This document shows, piece by piece, positions 43,610-56,218 of a DNA stretch of 64,000 bases. The notes beneath the pieces are model-generated. The model was not told the origin of the DNA. It searched no databases and worked only from the letters and a program-made list of their open reading frames with translations. The stretch spans positions 102,001 to 166,000 of the forward strand of contig JAXIVH010000039.1 of assembly GCA_036785325.1 (NCBI GenBank), given 5' to 3'. Both the position numbers and the translations under genes were made by a program. Position 1 is the stretch's first letter. The number at the start of each line of letters is the position of its first letter. This DNA is from Urophycis tenuis (lineage: Eukaryota; Chordata; Actinopteri; Gadiformes; Phycidae).

Positions 43610-45848
43610 ATGCAGGACACCGTGATGGCTCCCAGGCCCTCGAGGCAGGTGGTCGCGCTGCTGGTCATCCTCATAGGCGGCGTGCTGTTGTATATGCAGG
43701 CGCGGAGGTGGGGTGAAGCCGGGTGAGTTCCACGTGTAAAGTTCCTTCTGGGTTCGCGTCTTCGGTGTTCACGTGAACGTCGCCGTGTATGCGATGTCAC
43801 TGTGGCTATGGGGGGGGATTAATGCTGATCTTTTTTTTGGCCTATCCCGTGCAAAGTTTCTCACAACATGGGAGTACCGAATCAGGGGAAGCCAGAGACC
43901 AGGCATACCAACAGAGCGTAGAGGGGACCATGAATGACCACAACAAATTGACCCATGCGGACCATGAAGAGTTGACCCATGTGGACCATAAAGAGTTGAC
44001 CCATGTGGACCATGAAGAGTTGACCCATGTGGATCATAAAGAGTTGACCCATGCGGACCATGAAGAGTTGACCCATGTGGATCATAAAGAGTTGACCCAT
44101 GCGGACCATGAAGAGTTGACCCATGTGGATCATAAAGAGTTGACCCATGCGGATCATATAGGGTTGACCCATGCGGACCATGAAGAGTTGACCCATGCGG
44201 ACCATAAAGAAATGACCCATGTGGACCATAAAGAGTTGACCCATGCTGACCATGAAGAATTGCCCAGCGTTGAAAATGCAGAGTTGGGTATTAAAAACGA
44301 TGATGTCGGCCCATCTCCTGGGAATGAAATGCTGTTGGTCCCACATATACCCAGAGAGATGCCGGTGGGCGGTGCCCCAGAGACCCCTATGTCTGTGCTA
44401 CACAATAGAGACTTTGATAGGTTGCCCCACTGGGATTTTGACGATATATACCTCAGGACTAAGCAGCCGAGACAGCTGGTATGTCGTGGGATCTTACTAA
44501 ACTAAAGCAGGACATGTATTTGGCTGGGGTATTGACTTTATTGATCCTGAAACACTAGAATGTTTTCATGACATCTTCAATTAGAATTTAGTAATGGTAA
44601 TAACAATGGTTTGTTTTATCTCTTGTGGTTCTGCTCGTAAAACAATCCAAACAACATGAGCTTTTTCTCTATGGTGTCTCTACACGTGTACGCATTCATG
44701 TTTTTTTGTCTTTATATTTTGTAAGACATGTCCCCTGTCTCTGTGGAGGTCCGAAGATGCAAGCTTTAAGAAGAACTTCATTCCAAACATAAACTTGTTC
44801 ATGTACAACAGGAGTGTCGACGTGAGTGAGTGGAATAGGCTGTCCCACTTTAACAACCCGTTTGGTTTCATGGGATACGACTACAATGGTAGGAGGCCCG
44901 AACGACATTCCCTTCCAGAAGTTTCCATTTCCATGTCACCAATGCGTTCTCCTACATTCGAGGTTTGTCCTGTAATTCATCCAGAGGTGAAAGCTGCATT
45001 GCAACACATCCCAAAACCACAGGAACCGCTGCTTGTTGCCAGCGGAGACGGCTGTGTGTCCTGCGCTGTGGTGGGCACAGCCGGGATCCTCAAGGGCTCC
45101 GGGAAGGGACAGGAGATTGACGGACACGACTATGTGTTCCGGTAAGACGGGCCTGTGTGTGTTTTTACTTTTTTAACCACCATGTGGGGGAACTCAAAGA
45201 GGTAAGTCTGTCGGTTGGTTGACTCGGTTGACCCAGTGTTTGTTCAGAGGGCTTGGCGGGGGGGGGGGGGGGAATGTATCGATGACATGCTGCCAAGTAG
45301 ATTTGCGGCGATGACGTGTTTTGTTCTGCAGTGTACCCAGTACAGACAATGAAGCCTTCTGTACTGCGGGCGAAGGCCGTAAATAGAAAAAAGTGTTTGT
45401 CGTCCACATCGCCGAGCGTCGGGGCACGACGACATCCTGGTCCAGACTGATTCACGCTGCTGAAGCTGTAGGGTTCAGAGAGCCGCACACGCAGCAATGT
45501 TAATGTTATTGAGGTCATGTTGTTCCCCCCCCCGCCCCGCAGGATGAATGGTGCTATCACCCAGGGATACGAGGAGGACGTGGGAAACAGAACGTCTGTA
45601 TATCTGCACACCGCGTACTCCCTCACTAAAGCTCGGGCGTACTACAAGACATACGGTTTAAGAAGCTTCCCCCACGGCCAGGTACGGAAAGTGATGCCGA
45701 GGCTACCGGACCTGGTTAATGTCACATTCAAGCAAGTCATTCAAATGAATGTTCTGCCAATTCACCCTTTCATTTTCCCCAATTTCTGAAATTTCCCCCC
45801 AACTGACGTCATATGCAAAAATAAATCTACTCTACAATTAACATTCAC

Positions 45849-45886
<38 letters not shown>

Positions 45887-46670
45887 CACACTCAGCCACT
45901 CACGCATGAACAAGTGAAATTGTGGCCGCTTCTTCCCGCTGCAGGGTGTCAAGTATGTGATGATTCCGGAGGGCTTTCGTGACTTCCAGTGGCTGCAGGC
46001 TCTGTTTACTGGGACGCTGGTCCCCGCGGGCCCCTACAGCCACCTGCGGTAAACAGCTGCCCGCTACGTGTCCATCGCCTGGTGGAGTCACTCACAACAA
46101 CCCACATGACATGGCGTATTTTCTTTGCATGTTTTTACATTTACATTTACATTGAGGGACGCTTTAGCAGACGCTTCTATCCAAAGCGACTTACAAAGAG
46201 TACATTTGTCATAAGAAAAGGTGAAACATTTAATTGCTGCTAATGGAGTAAGAAAGTCACCTGAACAAGTTTCAAGCATTTCAATTGCTAGATTAACCAT
46301 TGCGGGTTTCACTCATAAATGTACAAACACTAGACTATTCTCAAACTGTTGGAGCCCTGCCCCTGAACAAGATTCGGAACAGAAAAGGGGATGAAGGTGT
46401 CCTTAGTTTGGTTGTAATGTACGACATGTACAACTCTGACCTGACCCCCTCTGACACTCACCACCGCCGGCCTTGGTTGAAGTGACTCCTGACCATAGAC
46501 TGTATATATATGCTCCTGACGGTGACGTGGTGTTTTCCAGGCCCTCGTGGTACTATTCCGGGAGGGCTGACGATGGACGCTTCTACCTTCTTCATCCTGA
46601 CTTCCTGAGATATGTGCGGAACAGGTGAATCCTTTTGGTGTTGCACTGCATTCATGTGGAAACGTGTGGA

Positions 46671-46703
<33 letters not shown>

Positions 46704-47611
46704 ATATATATATATATACATTCCGTACTGATATTATATATTATTATTAGTAGTATTTTTACAATTCCACTGCATTTATTTATTTTTTGCTATTTTTATT
46801 TTAATTTTATTTTTGTTTTTGTTTTGTATTTATATGTATCCTGGCTGCTACGGCGACCCAATTTCCCTCCGGGGATTAATAGTCTCTCTATGTCTATGTC
46901 TATGTATATGTCTATATCTATCTCTATGTCTATGTCTATCTCTATGTCTATCTCTATGTCTATGTCTATGTCTATGTTTATGTCTATCTCTATGTCTATG
47001 TTTATGTCTATGTTTATGTCTATCTCTATGTCTATGTCTATCTCTATGTCTATGTCTATGTATGCCTGTGTTCACACTATTTCACTCTTCCTATGTCATA
47101 GATTTCTGAGGTCTCCCGGCCTTGATTATGAATTCTGGGCGGTGGTGAGACCGTCAAATGGTGCAGTAGCTCTTTTCCTGGCTCTGCACACCTGTGATGT
47201 GGTAAGCAAAAGATTATTCTTGGCATCGACCTAACATGGGTTAGCACATGGCATTGACCATGTGCTAACCCATGTCATTAACACCATTGAACCAATGCCT
47301 CAATTTTCTGATCTATTTGGGGGGATTTCAGGTTTCTAGTAGATTTCAAGTTATGAATGTTTGCAGTACTATATGCTTTTGAATAGTCATGAATCAATAT
47401 ACGTACACTTTATCAATTTCTCTTGCTCTCTCAGGTAAATGCATACGGTTTCATCACAGAAGACTACCGTAAATACCCCTACAGCTATTACAAGGGAGTC
47501 GCTCAAACGACGAGTTTCTATTTCACCCATGACTTATTTACGGAAATGAAGGCGTGGAAGAAACTGCACAATGCTGGAATTATCAAGCTTTACCAACGGA
47601 CCGACCCATAA
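43610..47611 (+). CDS. st6galnac1: ST6GALNAC1-like alpha-2,6-sialyltransferase
   Basis: A type II Golgi enzyme that adds sialic acid in alpha-2,6 linkage to O-linked GalNAc. Its exons are 43610-43722, 43857-44478, 44726-45141, 45543-45681, 45945-46048, 46541-46624, 47102-47201 and 47435-47611, all GT-AG with matching phases, giving 584 residues. The N-terminal anchor is VVALLVILIGGVLLYM. Exon 2 encodes the stem, with 13 copies of an 8-residue unit of THxDHEEL/KEL type. The catalytic part shows sialylmotif L (CVSCAVVGTAGILKGSGKGQ, then EIDGHDYVFRMNGAI), LLHPDFLRYV of motif S, and YGFITEDYRKYPYSYY of the motif III/VS region. The length and long stem favour ST6GALNAC1 over the shorter ST6GALNAC2. 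The stem repeat is unlike the human stem. The stop is 47609-47611 and no canonical AATAAA was seen close by. Confidence 0.9.
43946..44258 (+). repeat. In-frame 24-bp coding minisatellite (stem repeat)
   Basis: Thirteen tandem 24-bp units with the words TTGACCCATGTGGACCAT and AAAGAG/GAAGAG. Units alternate between KEL and EEL, so the recent expansion unit was probably 48 bp. Exact multiples of 3 preserve the frame. Confidence 0.95.
46136..46225. repeat. Teleost SINE-type fragment
   Basis: Contains TTAGCAGACGCTTCTATCC and AAAGCGACTTACAAAG, in st6galnac1 intron 5. The following sequence (to about 46310) is similar to 1075-1140, with CATTTCAATTGCTAG. Confidence 0.65.
46668..47062. repeat. GT run and TCTATG hexamer/tetramer repeat in intron 6
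   Basis: GT/TA at 46676-46720 and about 170 bases of TCTATG/TCTATC units at 46888-47062, ending 38 bases before exon 7. Confidence 0.9.
47234..47275. repeat. Perfect 18-bp inverted repeat, 6-base loop
   Basis: ACATGGGTTAGCACATGG (47234-47251) and its exact reverse complement (47258-47275) flank CATTGA, in st6galnac1 intron 7. Confidence 0.95.
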
Positions 47612-47835
47612 CATGTAACATGCCCGCCTGCATCGGTCTTGAAATGCGTGCATATGATGCATGTATTGTACGAGTATTAGATAAGACAACTAGAACTTTG
47701 CAAAGCAAGGGGGTTCTACTACTAACTATTGCATTCACGGGTTCTAATTCATGTTGCGCAAAAACTCTCCCTACAATGTAAACCCATGCTCCTCCCCACG
47801 CACGATCGGAGGCGGGGACAATTAAGTAGGGCGTG

Positions 47836-47855
47836 CTCCCATCATTCCTTGCGGG
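47836..47855 (+). promoter_or_regulatory. Staf/ZNF143-like distal element of U5 copy 1
   Basis: CTCCCATCATTCCTTGCGGG matches the Staf site core (CCCAnnATnCnnnGC) and sits about 206 bases upstream of the copy 1 start. It is the best match to the consensus of any unit. Confidence 0.65.
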
Positions 47856-47981
47856 GAATTGAAATAACATAATATAGATTTATATATGCTGCAGTGATTG
47901 TTGTGGTGTTTTATATATATATTTTTTTGCATATAAACTCACGATTGTGTTGTTGTGTGAATTTTATGTGAACCACAGTAA

Positions 47982-47999
47982 ACCACGATGTAAAGATAT
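47982..47999 (+). promoter_or_regulatory. PSE-like element of U5 copy 1
   Basis: ACCACGATGTAAAGATAT occupies about -60 to -43 relative to the U5 start, where the snRNA proximal element belongs. The same GTAAAGATATAT type recurs only at copy 14. Confidence 0.5.
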
Positions 48000-48041
48000 A
48001 TGGCGGAGAATATAGCGTCTCCCGACCACATCCTCGTCAGT

Positions 48042-48158
48042 ACACTCTTGTTTCTCTTCAGATCGTATAAATCTTTCGCCTTTTACTAAAGATTTCCGTG
48101 GAGAGGAACATTATGAGTATTCATCAATTTTTTGATGCCCTGCTTTACTGCGGGGCTT
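48042..48158 (+). ncRNA. rnu5: U5 spliceosomal snRNA, copy 1
   Basis: 117 bases with the vertebrate U5 signature TCTCTTCAGATCGTATAAAT, the loop I segment CGCCTTTTACTAAAGATTTC, an intact Sm site (AATTTTTTGA) and a 3' stem GCCCTGC/GCGGGGC. It keeps TTCAGATCG as in human U5 and looks functional. Confidence 0.93.
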
Positions 48159-48445
48159 CCTAAATTGTCAAAAAAAACAATAAATGTTCGCATACAGTAA
48201 TTGTTGTCCACGTATCGGTACATCGAATCAATAGGAATGTAGATTGTGTTGAATGAAGACATCTCTACTGATAGAACGTCTGTTCAGCAGCCTTCATTGT
48301 TATCAAACGTAAAACTATCAGATAGCTGTAAATGTGACTTTATTTTAATGTCCCATATTTTCAGGGGGTATCTATCTATCGTTTGTTTGTAAAGCAAAGA
48401 CATGCAGTTCATCTCAATCGTCGCTAGAGGAACCAAAGGTAAAGG

Positions 48446-48464
48446 TTCCCATCATTCCTTTCGG
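48446..48464 (+). promoter_or_regulatory. Staf/ZNF143-like distal element of U5 copy 2
   Basis: TTCCCATCATTCCTTTCGG, about 212 bases before copy 2. The same element stands at the same distance in nearly every unit (for example near 49300, 50097, 50968, 51650, 52889, 53602, 55224, 56021, 56724 and 57474). Confidence 0.6.
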
Positions 48465-48591
48465 CGTGACGGAATAACGATCATTTGACATTAGAAATCA
48501 ACGTCATGCTACTTTTAGTGTGCAATATACGAAGAAGCGACTTCTGAGTGATGACTCTGTCTTAGGGATCCAACTCCCTTGTAGTCATGAG

Positions 48592-48613
48592 TGAAACCCT
48601 GAGGTAAAGCTGT
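48592..48613 (+). promoter_or_regulatory. PSE-like element of U5 copy 2
   Basis: GAAACCCTGAGGTAAAGCTG, at about -66 to -45 from copy 2. It is the most conserved noncoding block of internal units, including those whose U5 body is damaged. Confidence 0.55.
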
Positions 48614-48657
48614 GTTCAGGAGAAACCGGTCTGTCTCTAGAGCGGCACGTTGTCACT

Positions 48658-48774
48658 ACACTCTTGTTTCTCTTCAGATCGTATAAATCTTTCGCCTTTT
48701 ACTAAAGATTTCCGTGGAAAGGAACATTATGAGTATTCATCAATTTTTTGATGCCCTGCTTTACTGCGGGGCTT
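48658..48774 (+). ncRNA. rnu5: U5 spliceosomal snRNA, copy 2
   Basis: 117 bases, TTCAGATCG type, loop I and Sm site intact, and the 3' stem as in copy 1. The promoter elements are the internal type. Probably functional. Confidence 0.93.
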
Positions 48775-48992
48775 CCTGAAATGTCAACAATTATGTATTC
48801 TTCTATATCCAATGATGTCACCAGGTATCACGCCAATTGTTTAGAATTGACTATAGTTTTGAACAAATTTATAAAAATGAAGATTACGTTGACGCCATAC
48901 GTCTTATGTATTAGCCTTCATTGTTTTCACATGTTAAACAATCAGATAGTTGTGAATGTGAATTAATTTTAATGTCCCCTATTTTCATGGGG

Positions 48993-49159
<167 letters not shown>

Positions 49160-49192
49160 TTGTCTATCTGCCTGTCTGTCTGTCTGTCTGTA

Positions 49193-49233
<41 letters not shown>

Positions 49234-49505
49234 GCAGTTTGTTTGTAAAGCAAAGACATGCAGTTCATCTCAATCATCACTAGAGGAACCAAAGGTAAAA
49301 GCTCCCATCATTCCTTTCGGCATGGTGGAATAACGATAATTTGTCATGAGAAATCAAGGTCGTGCCACTTTTAGTGTGCAATATACGACTTCTGAGTGAC
49401 GACTCAGTCTTAGGGATCCAATTCCATTGTGGTCATGAGTGAAACCCTGAGGTAGAGCTATGTTCAGGAGAAGGCGGTCTGTTTCCAGAACGGCACATTG
49501 TCAGT

Positions 49506-49622
49506 ACACTCTTGTTTCTCTTCAAATCGTATAAATCTTTCGCCTTTTACTAAAGATTTCCGTGGAGAGGAACGTTATGAGTATTCATCAATTTTTTGAT
49601 GCCCTGCTTTACTGCGGGGCTT
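49506..49622 (+). ncRNA. rnu5: U5 spliceosomal snRNA, copy 3
   Basis: 117 bases. TTCAAATCG replaces TTCAGATCG and AACGTTATGAG replaces AACATTATGAG. Loop I and the Sm site are intact. Probably expressible. Confidence 0.9.
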
Positions 49623-49841
49623 CCTGAGTTGTCAAGTAAATATGACTAAACGTTCTTCGATAATGAATGGGGATCACGTCAATTGATTAGAATTGACTGT
49701 TATGTTGAACAAATTTACTAAAACGAAGAGTACGTTGACGCCATACGTCTATAAATAAGCCTTCATTGTTTTCACACGTTAAAAAATCAGATAGTTGTGA
49801 ACGTGAATTTATTTTATCGTCCCCTATTCTCATGGGGTATT

Positions 49842-49904
<63 letters not shown>

Positions 49905-49915
49905 GTCTGTCTGTA

Positions 49916-50020
<105 letters not shown>

Positions 50021-50306
50021 CTATCAATCGTTTGTTTGTAAAGCAAAGACATGCAGTTCATTTCAATCGTCGCTAGAGGAACCAAAGGTAAAGGTTCCCA
50101 TCATTCCTGTCGGCGTGACGGAATAACGATCATTTGACATTAGAAATCAACGTCATGCTACTTTTAGTGTGCAATATACGGAGAAACGACTTCTGAGTGA
50201 CGACTCTGTCTTAGGGATCCAACTCCATTGTAGTCATGAGTGAAACCCTGAGGTAAAGCTGTCTTCAGGCGAATGCGGTCTGTTTCCAGAGCTGCACATT
50301 ATCAGT

Positions 50307-50423
50307 ACACTCTTGTTTCTCTTCAAATCGTATAAATCTTTCGCCTTTTACTAAAGATTTCCGTGGAGAGGAACATTATGAGTATTCATCAATTTTTTGA
50401 TGCCCTGCTATACTGCGGGGCTT
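50307..50423 (+). ncRNA. rnu5: U5 spliceosomal snRNA, copy 4
   Basis: 117 bases, TTCAAATCG type. The 3' hairpin loop reads GCTATACTGC instead of GCTTTACTGC. Loop I and the Sm site are intact. Confidence 0.9.
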
Positions 50424-50649
50424 CCTGAAATGAAAAGTAAATACAATTATATATTCTCTGATATCAAATCTTGTGACCAGGGACCACGCCACTTGGTTAA
50501 AATTGACCATATTGTATTGGACAAATTTATTAAAATGAAGATTACGGGGACACCATACGTCTATGTATTAGCCTTCATTGTTTTCACACGTTTAACAATC
50601 AGATAGTTGTGAATGTGAATTCATTTTAATATCCCCTATTTTCATGGGG

Positions 50650-50710
<61 letters not shown>

Positions 50711-50715
50711 GTCTA

Positions 50716-50780
<65 letters not shown>

Positions 50781-50815
50781 TTGTCTATCTGTCTGTCTGT
50801 CTGTCTGTCTGTCTA

Positions 50816-50900
<85 letters not shown>

Positions 50901-51168
50901 AGTTTGTTTGTAAAGCAAAGACATGCAGTTCATCTCAATCATCACTAGAGGAACCAAAGGTAAAAGCTCCCATCATTCCTTTCGGCATGGTGGAATTACG
51001 ATAATTTGTCATGAGAAATCAACGTCGTGCCACTTAGTGTGCAATATACGACTTCTGCGTGACGACTCTGTCTAAGGGATTCAACTGCATTGTGATCATG
51101 AGTGAAACCCTGAGGTAGAGCTGTGTTCAGGAGAACATAGTCTGTCTCTAGAGCAGCACATTATCAGT

Positions 51169-51285
51169 ACGTTCTTGATTCTCTTCAGATCGTATAAATC
51201 TTTCGCCTTTTACTAAAGATTTCCGTGGAGAGGAACATTATGAGTATTCATCAATTTATTGATGCCCTGCTTAACTGCGGGGCTT
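51169..51285 (+). ncRNA. rnu5: U5 snRNA copy 5 (variant Sm site)
   Basis: 117 bases. The 5' end is ACGTTCTTGATTCTC and the Sm site is broken to AATTTATTGA, which should weaken Sm core assembly. Loop I is intact. It may be a pseudogene. Confidence 0.8.
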
Positions 51286-51506
51286 CCTGAGTTGTCAAGT
51301 AAATATTACGAAATGATCTTCGGTATTGAATGGGGATCATGTCAATTGATCAAAATTGACTATTACGTTGAACAAATTTACTAAAACGAAGAGTACGTTG
51401 ACGCCATACGTCTATAAATAAGCCTTCATTGTTTTCACACGTTAAAAAATCAGATAGTTGTGAACGTGAATTTATTTTATCGTCCCCTATTCTCATGAGG
51501 TATTTA

Positions 51507-51575
<69 letters not shown>

Positions 51576-51734
51576 CTATCCATCGTTTGTTTGTAAAGCA
51601 AAGACATGCAGTTCATTTCAATCGGCACTAGAGGAACCAAAGGTAAAAGCTCCCATCATTCCTTTCGGCATGATGGAATAACGATAATTTGTCATGAGAA
51701 ATCAAGGTCGTGCCACTTTTAGTGTGCAATATAC

Positions 51735-52240
51735 ATAGACTGTATATATATATATGCACAAACCCTCCGTGACGTCACCCATAGATATTCTTAACAGCGG
51801 AGATGAAGCCTAAAATGGGGCTTCCGGGCGCCGCCATATTGGACATTTCAGTCTGTGTTCTAAGCCCGCCTACCTCCGGCCAGACCAATCAAAGCCTCGA
51901 ATCCGTGAAGGTCATGCCGTGATGACAGATGAGAGCTGCCAATCAAGTTGACCACGCCCTTAATTATTCATAAAATAAATCCTTCTCTGTGCATTGAAAT
52001 AATGTATTCTAAAAAAAAATCACCCCCCTCACAGTTGTCATGGACTCGAACACTACTGAAAGACACCAAAACCGTTTTTTGAACCAGGCTGTAAACATGT
52101 TTATTTTGGCTGTAAAGTTGGACATTTTAACCTGGGTGTCTATGGGAGTTGACTCCCTTCTGCAGCCAGCCTCAAGCGGTTTGTCGAGGAACTGCAAGTT
52201 TTTGCACTTCCGCATGGGCTTCATTTTTCAGCATGGAATG
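51735..52240. mobile_element. Non-autonomous transposon in a U5 unit, 9-bp target duplication
   Basis: 506 bp flanked by GCAATATAC at 51726-51734 and 52241-52249. The host units have this word once. It starts ATAGACTGTATATATA and includes CCTCCGTGACGTCACCCAT and CGCCGCCATATTGGAC. It resembles a widespread teleost repeat. No transposase frame. Confidence 0.75.
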
Positions 52241-52368
52241 GCAATATACGACTTCTGAGTGACTACTCAGTCTTAGGGATCCAACTCCATTGTGGTCATG
52301 AGTGAAACCCTGAGGTAGAGCTGTGTTCAGGGGAAGCCGGTCTGTTTCTAGAGCGGCACGTTGTCAGT

Positions 52369-52485
52369 TCACTCTTGCTTCTCTTCAAATCGTATAAATC
52401 TTTCGCCTTTTACTAAAGATTTCCGTGGAGAGGAACATTATGAGTATTCATCAATTTTTTGATGCCCTGCTTTACTGCGGGGCTT
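52369..52485 (+). ncRNA. rnu5: U5 spliceosomal snRNA, copy 6
   Basis: 117 bases, starting TCACTCTTGCTTCTC. TTCAAATCG type with intact loop I and Sm site. Its unit contains the 506-bp insertion upstream, which separates the Staf-like element (near 51650) from the PSE by about 500 bases more than normal. Confidence 0.87.
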
Positions 52486-52705
52486 CCTGAATTGTCAAGT
52501 AAATATTACTAAACGTTCTTCGATATTGAATGGGGATCACGTCAATTGATTAGAATTGACTATTATGTTGAACAAATTTACTAAAACGAAGAGTAGGTTG
52601 ACGCCATACGTCTATAAATAAGCCTCCATTGTTTTCACACGTTAAAAATCAGATAGTTGTGAACGTGAATTTATTTTTTCGTCCCCTATTCTCATGGGGT
52701 ATTTA

Positions 52706-52820
<115 letters not shown>

Positions 52821-53079
52821 AGTTTGTTTGTAAAGCAAAGACATGCAGTTCATCTCAATCGGCACTAGAGGAACCAAAGGTAAAAGCTCCAATCATTCCT
52901 TTCGGCATGGTGGAATAACGATAATTTGTCATGATAAATCAACGTCGTGCCACTTTTAGTGTGCAATATACGACTTCTGAGTGACGACAGGGATCCTCCA
53001 TTGTGGTCATGAGTGAAACCCTGAGGTAAAGCTGTGTTCAGGAGAATGCGGTCTGTCTCTAGATCGGCACATTGTCAGT

Positions 53080-53196
53080 ACACTCTTGTTTCACTTCAGA
53101 TCGTATAAATCTTTCGCCTTTTACTAAAGATTTCCGTGGAGAGGAACATTATGAGTATTCATTAATTTTTTGATGCCCTGCTTCACTGCGGGGCTT
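53080..53196 (+). ncRNA. rnu5: U5 spliceosomal snRNA, copy 7
   Basis: 117 bases, TTTCACTTCAGATCG (one change in the 5' strand of stem I), with CATTAATTTTTTGA before and across the Sm site. Loop I is intact. Confidence 0.87.
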
Positions 53197-53426
53197 CCTC
53201 AATTGTTAAGAAAATACCACTAAACGTTCTTCGATATGCAATTGTATGTTCTGGGATCGTCAATGGGTTAAAATTAACCATTATGTTCAACTTTTTTTTT
53301 AATTAAAATGAAGTTTACGTTGACGCCATACGTCTATGCATCAGCCTTCATTGTTTTCACACGTTAAACAATCAGATAGTTGTGAATGTTAATTTATTTA
53401 ATCGTCCCCTATTCTCATGGGGTATT

Positions 53427-53510
<84 letters not shown>

Positions 53511-53756
53511 AGAATTACTGATTTTATTGTTTGTTTGTTTGTAAAGCAAAGACTTGCAGTTCATCTCAATCGTCGCTAGAGGAACCAAAGGTAAACGCTC
53601 CCATCATTCCTTTCGGCGTGATGGAATAACGATAATTTGACATGAGAAATCAACGTCATGCTACTAATCCAATTTCCATGTGGTCATGAGTGAAACCCTG
53701 ACGTAGAGCTGTGTTCAGGATAAAGTGGTCTGTCTCTAGAGATAATGATCAACAAT

Positions 53757-53874
53757 TCACTCTTGCTTCTCTACAGATCGTATAAATCTTTCGCCTTTTA
53801 CTAAAGATTTCCGTGGAGAGGAGCACTATGAGTATTTACCAATTTTTTGATGCCCTGTGTTAATGCTGGGGCTT
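53757..53874 (+). ncRNA. rnu5: U5 snRNA copy 8 (variant)
   Basis: 118 bases, TCTCTACAGATCG. The Sm site is intact but the 3' hairpin has changed to GCCCTGTGTTAATGCTGGGG. Near-identical to copy 12, with which it was duplicated together with a LINE tail. Confidence 0.83.
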
Positions 53875-54147
53875 CCTAAATTGTCAAAAAAAAGGGAAAA
53901 TCATAAATAAACAGTCTGGTATTGCAAATCGATGGCACATAACACGTCGACTTGTGAGATACAATTATTGTGTTAAGCGAATTTAAAATGAGGAGTATGT
54001 TGATGCCATTGATCTGTTTATTAGCCTTCATTTTGTTTTCACTCGTTAAACAATCAGATAGTTTTACTTATATCGTTAGACAAGACTTTATTGATCCTCC
54101 ATGTGAATTTATTTTATTGACCCCTATTTTCATGGGGTATCTATCTA

Positions 54148-54799
54148 GTTCAAGATAAAGTTCAAGTAACTTTATTGTCAAGTGTGCTGGCAGGCATATA
54201 GCACAGATGAAATTGCAGTCCTCTCAGACCTGCGATGCAAAATGAACAAATGGACAATCAGACAAACAAAGAGACATTATACAGACAACACAGAAAAATA
54301 CAAGTATGAAAAAAAGTGAGGTAGTGCATTGTTGCAGTGCAAAATATATTCAAAAGACAATCTAAAGTGACATAGTGGAGTTCAGAGTTGTTGAGTGGGG
54401 GTGGGAGGGAGATGGTCTGAGGTCAAATGATGCTGGTGGGTGCGAGGTTAGAGTCTGTGGCAGGGGGCAGAGGAGGGGGGGCAGGGGCAGAGCAGGGAGG
54501 GAGTTGAGCCTCCGGACAGCCTGGTGAAAGAAGCTGTCTTTGAGCCGGCTGGTTCTGGCCCGGAGACACTGCAGTCTCCTCCCCCGACGGCAGAAGGCTG
54601 AAGATACTGTGGGATGGGTGGGTGGGGTCACCAGCAATCCTGATGGCCTTGCTAGTGAGGCGGGTGGTGTAAATGTCCAAAATGGGGGGGAGAGAGACAA
54701 AGACTATCCTCTCAGCTCCTCTCACTATGTGCTGCAGTGTCTTGCGGCAGGACACGGTGCAGGCACCGTAACACACAGTGATGCAGCTGGCCAGAAGGA
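54148..54799 (-). mobile_element. LINE fragment, 3' part
   Basis: Minus-strand remnant of a non-LTR retrotransposon (CR1/L2/Rex1-like). It encodes the segment CYGACTVSCRKTLQHIVRGA after the RT domain and ends TTCAAGATAAAGTTCAAG (plus strand) against TATCTATCTA. It is 5'-truncated relative to the copy at 58021 and has stop codons and frameshifts. Confidence 0.75.
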
Positions 54800-55000
54800 C
54801 TTATATTCCTCGATATCCAATGATGTCACCAGGTATCACGCCAATTGGTTAGAATTGACTATAGTATTGAACAAATTTATTAAAATGAAGATTACGTTGA
54901 CGCCATACATCTTATGTATTAGCCTTCATTGTTTTCACACGTTAAACAATCAGATAGTTGTGAATGTGAATTCATTTTAATGTCCCCTATTTTCATGGGG

Positions 55001-55041
<41 letters not shown>

Positions 55042-55054
55042 GTCTATCTGTCTA

Positions 55055-55117
<63 letters not shown>

Positions 55118-55425
55118 GCCTGTCTGCCTGTCTGTCTGTCTGTGTGTCTGTCTATAGTTTGTTTGTAAAGCAAAGACATGCAGTTCATCTCAATCATCAC
55201 TAGAGGAACCAAAGGTAAAAGCTCCCATCATTCCTTTCGGCATGGTGGAATAACGATAATTTGTCATGAGAAATCAAGGTCGTGCCACTTTTAGTGTGCA
55301 ATATACGACTTCTGAGTGACGACTCAGTCTTAGGGATCCAACTCCATTGTGGTCATGAGTGAAACCCTGAGGTAAAGCTGTGTTCAGGAAAAATCGGTCT
55401 GTTTTTAGAGCAGCACATTGTCTGT

Positions 55426-55541
55426 ACATTCCTGTTTCTCTTCAAATCGTATAAATCTTTCGCCTTTTACTAAAGATTTCCGTGGAGAGGAATATTATGA
55501 GTAATCATCAGTTTTTGATGCCTTGCTTTACTGCGGGGCTT
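55426..55541 (+). ncRNA. rnu5: U5 snRNA copy 9 (variant Sm site)
   Basis: 116 bases. The start ACATTCCTG, Sm site CAGTTTTTGA and GCCTTGC stem are all altered. Loop I is intact. Function is doubtful. Confidence 0.78.
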
Positions 55542-55765
55542 CCTGAAATGTCAAGAATGTACAATTATTCATTCTCTGATGTCAAATGGTGTGACCAGCG
55601 ACCACGCCAATTGGTTAAAATTGACTATTGTATTGAACAAATTTATTAAAATGAAGATTTCGGTGACGCCATACGTCCATGTATTAGCCTTCATTGTTTT
55701 CACACGTTTAACAATCAGATAGTTGTGAATGTGAATTCATTTTAATGTCCCCTATTTTCATGGGG

Positions 55766-55940
<175 letters not shown>

Positions 55941-56218
55941 GTGTCTGTCTATAGTTTGTTTGTAAAGCAAAGACATGCAGTTCATCTCAATCATCACTAG
56001 AGGAACCAAAGGTAAAAGCTCCCATCATTCCTTTCGGCATGGTGGAATTACGATAATTTGTCATGAGAAATCAACGTCGTGCCACTTTTAGTGTGCAATA
56101 TATTCTGCGTGACGACTCTGTCTAAGGGATCCAACTGCATTGTGGTCATGAGTGAAACCCTGAGGTAGAGCTGTGTTCAGGAGAAAATAGTGTGTCTCTA
56201 GAGCGGCTCATTGTCCGT

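Noticed and set aside
43882..44346. Minus-strand frame with FMVRMGQL repeats
   Set aside because: It is the antisense of the st6galnac1 stem repeat; the sense frame continues into a recognised enzyme.
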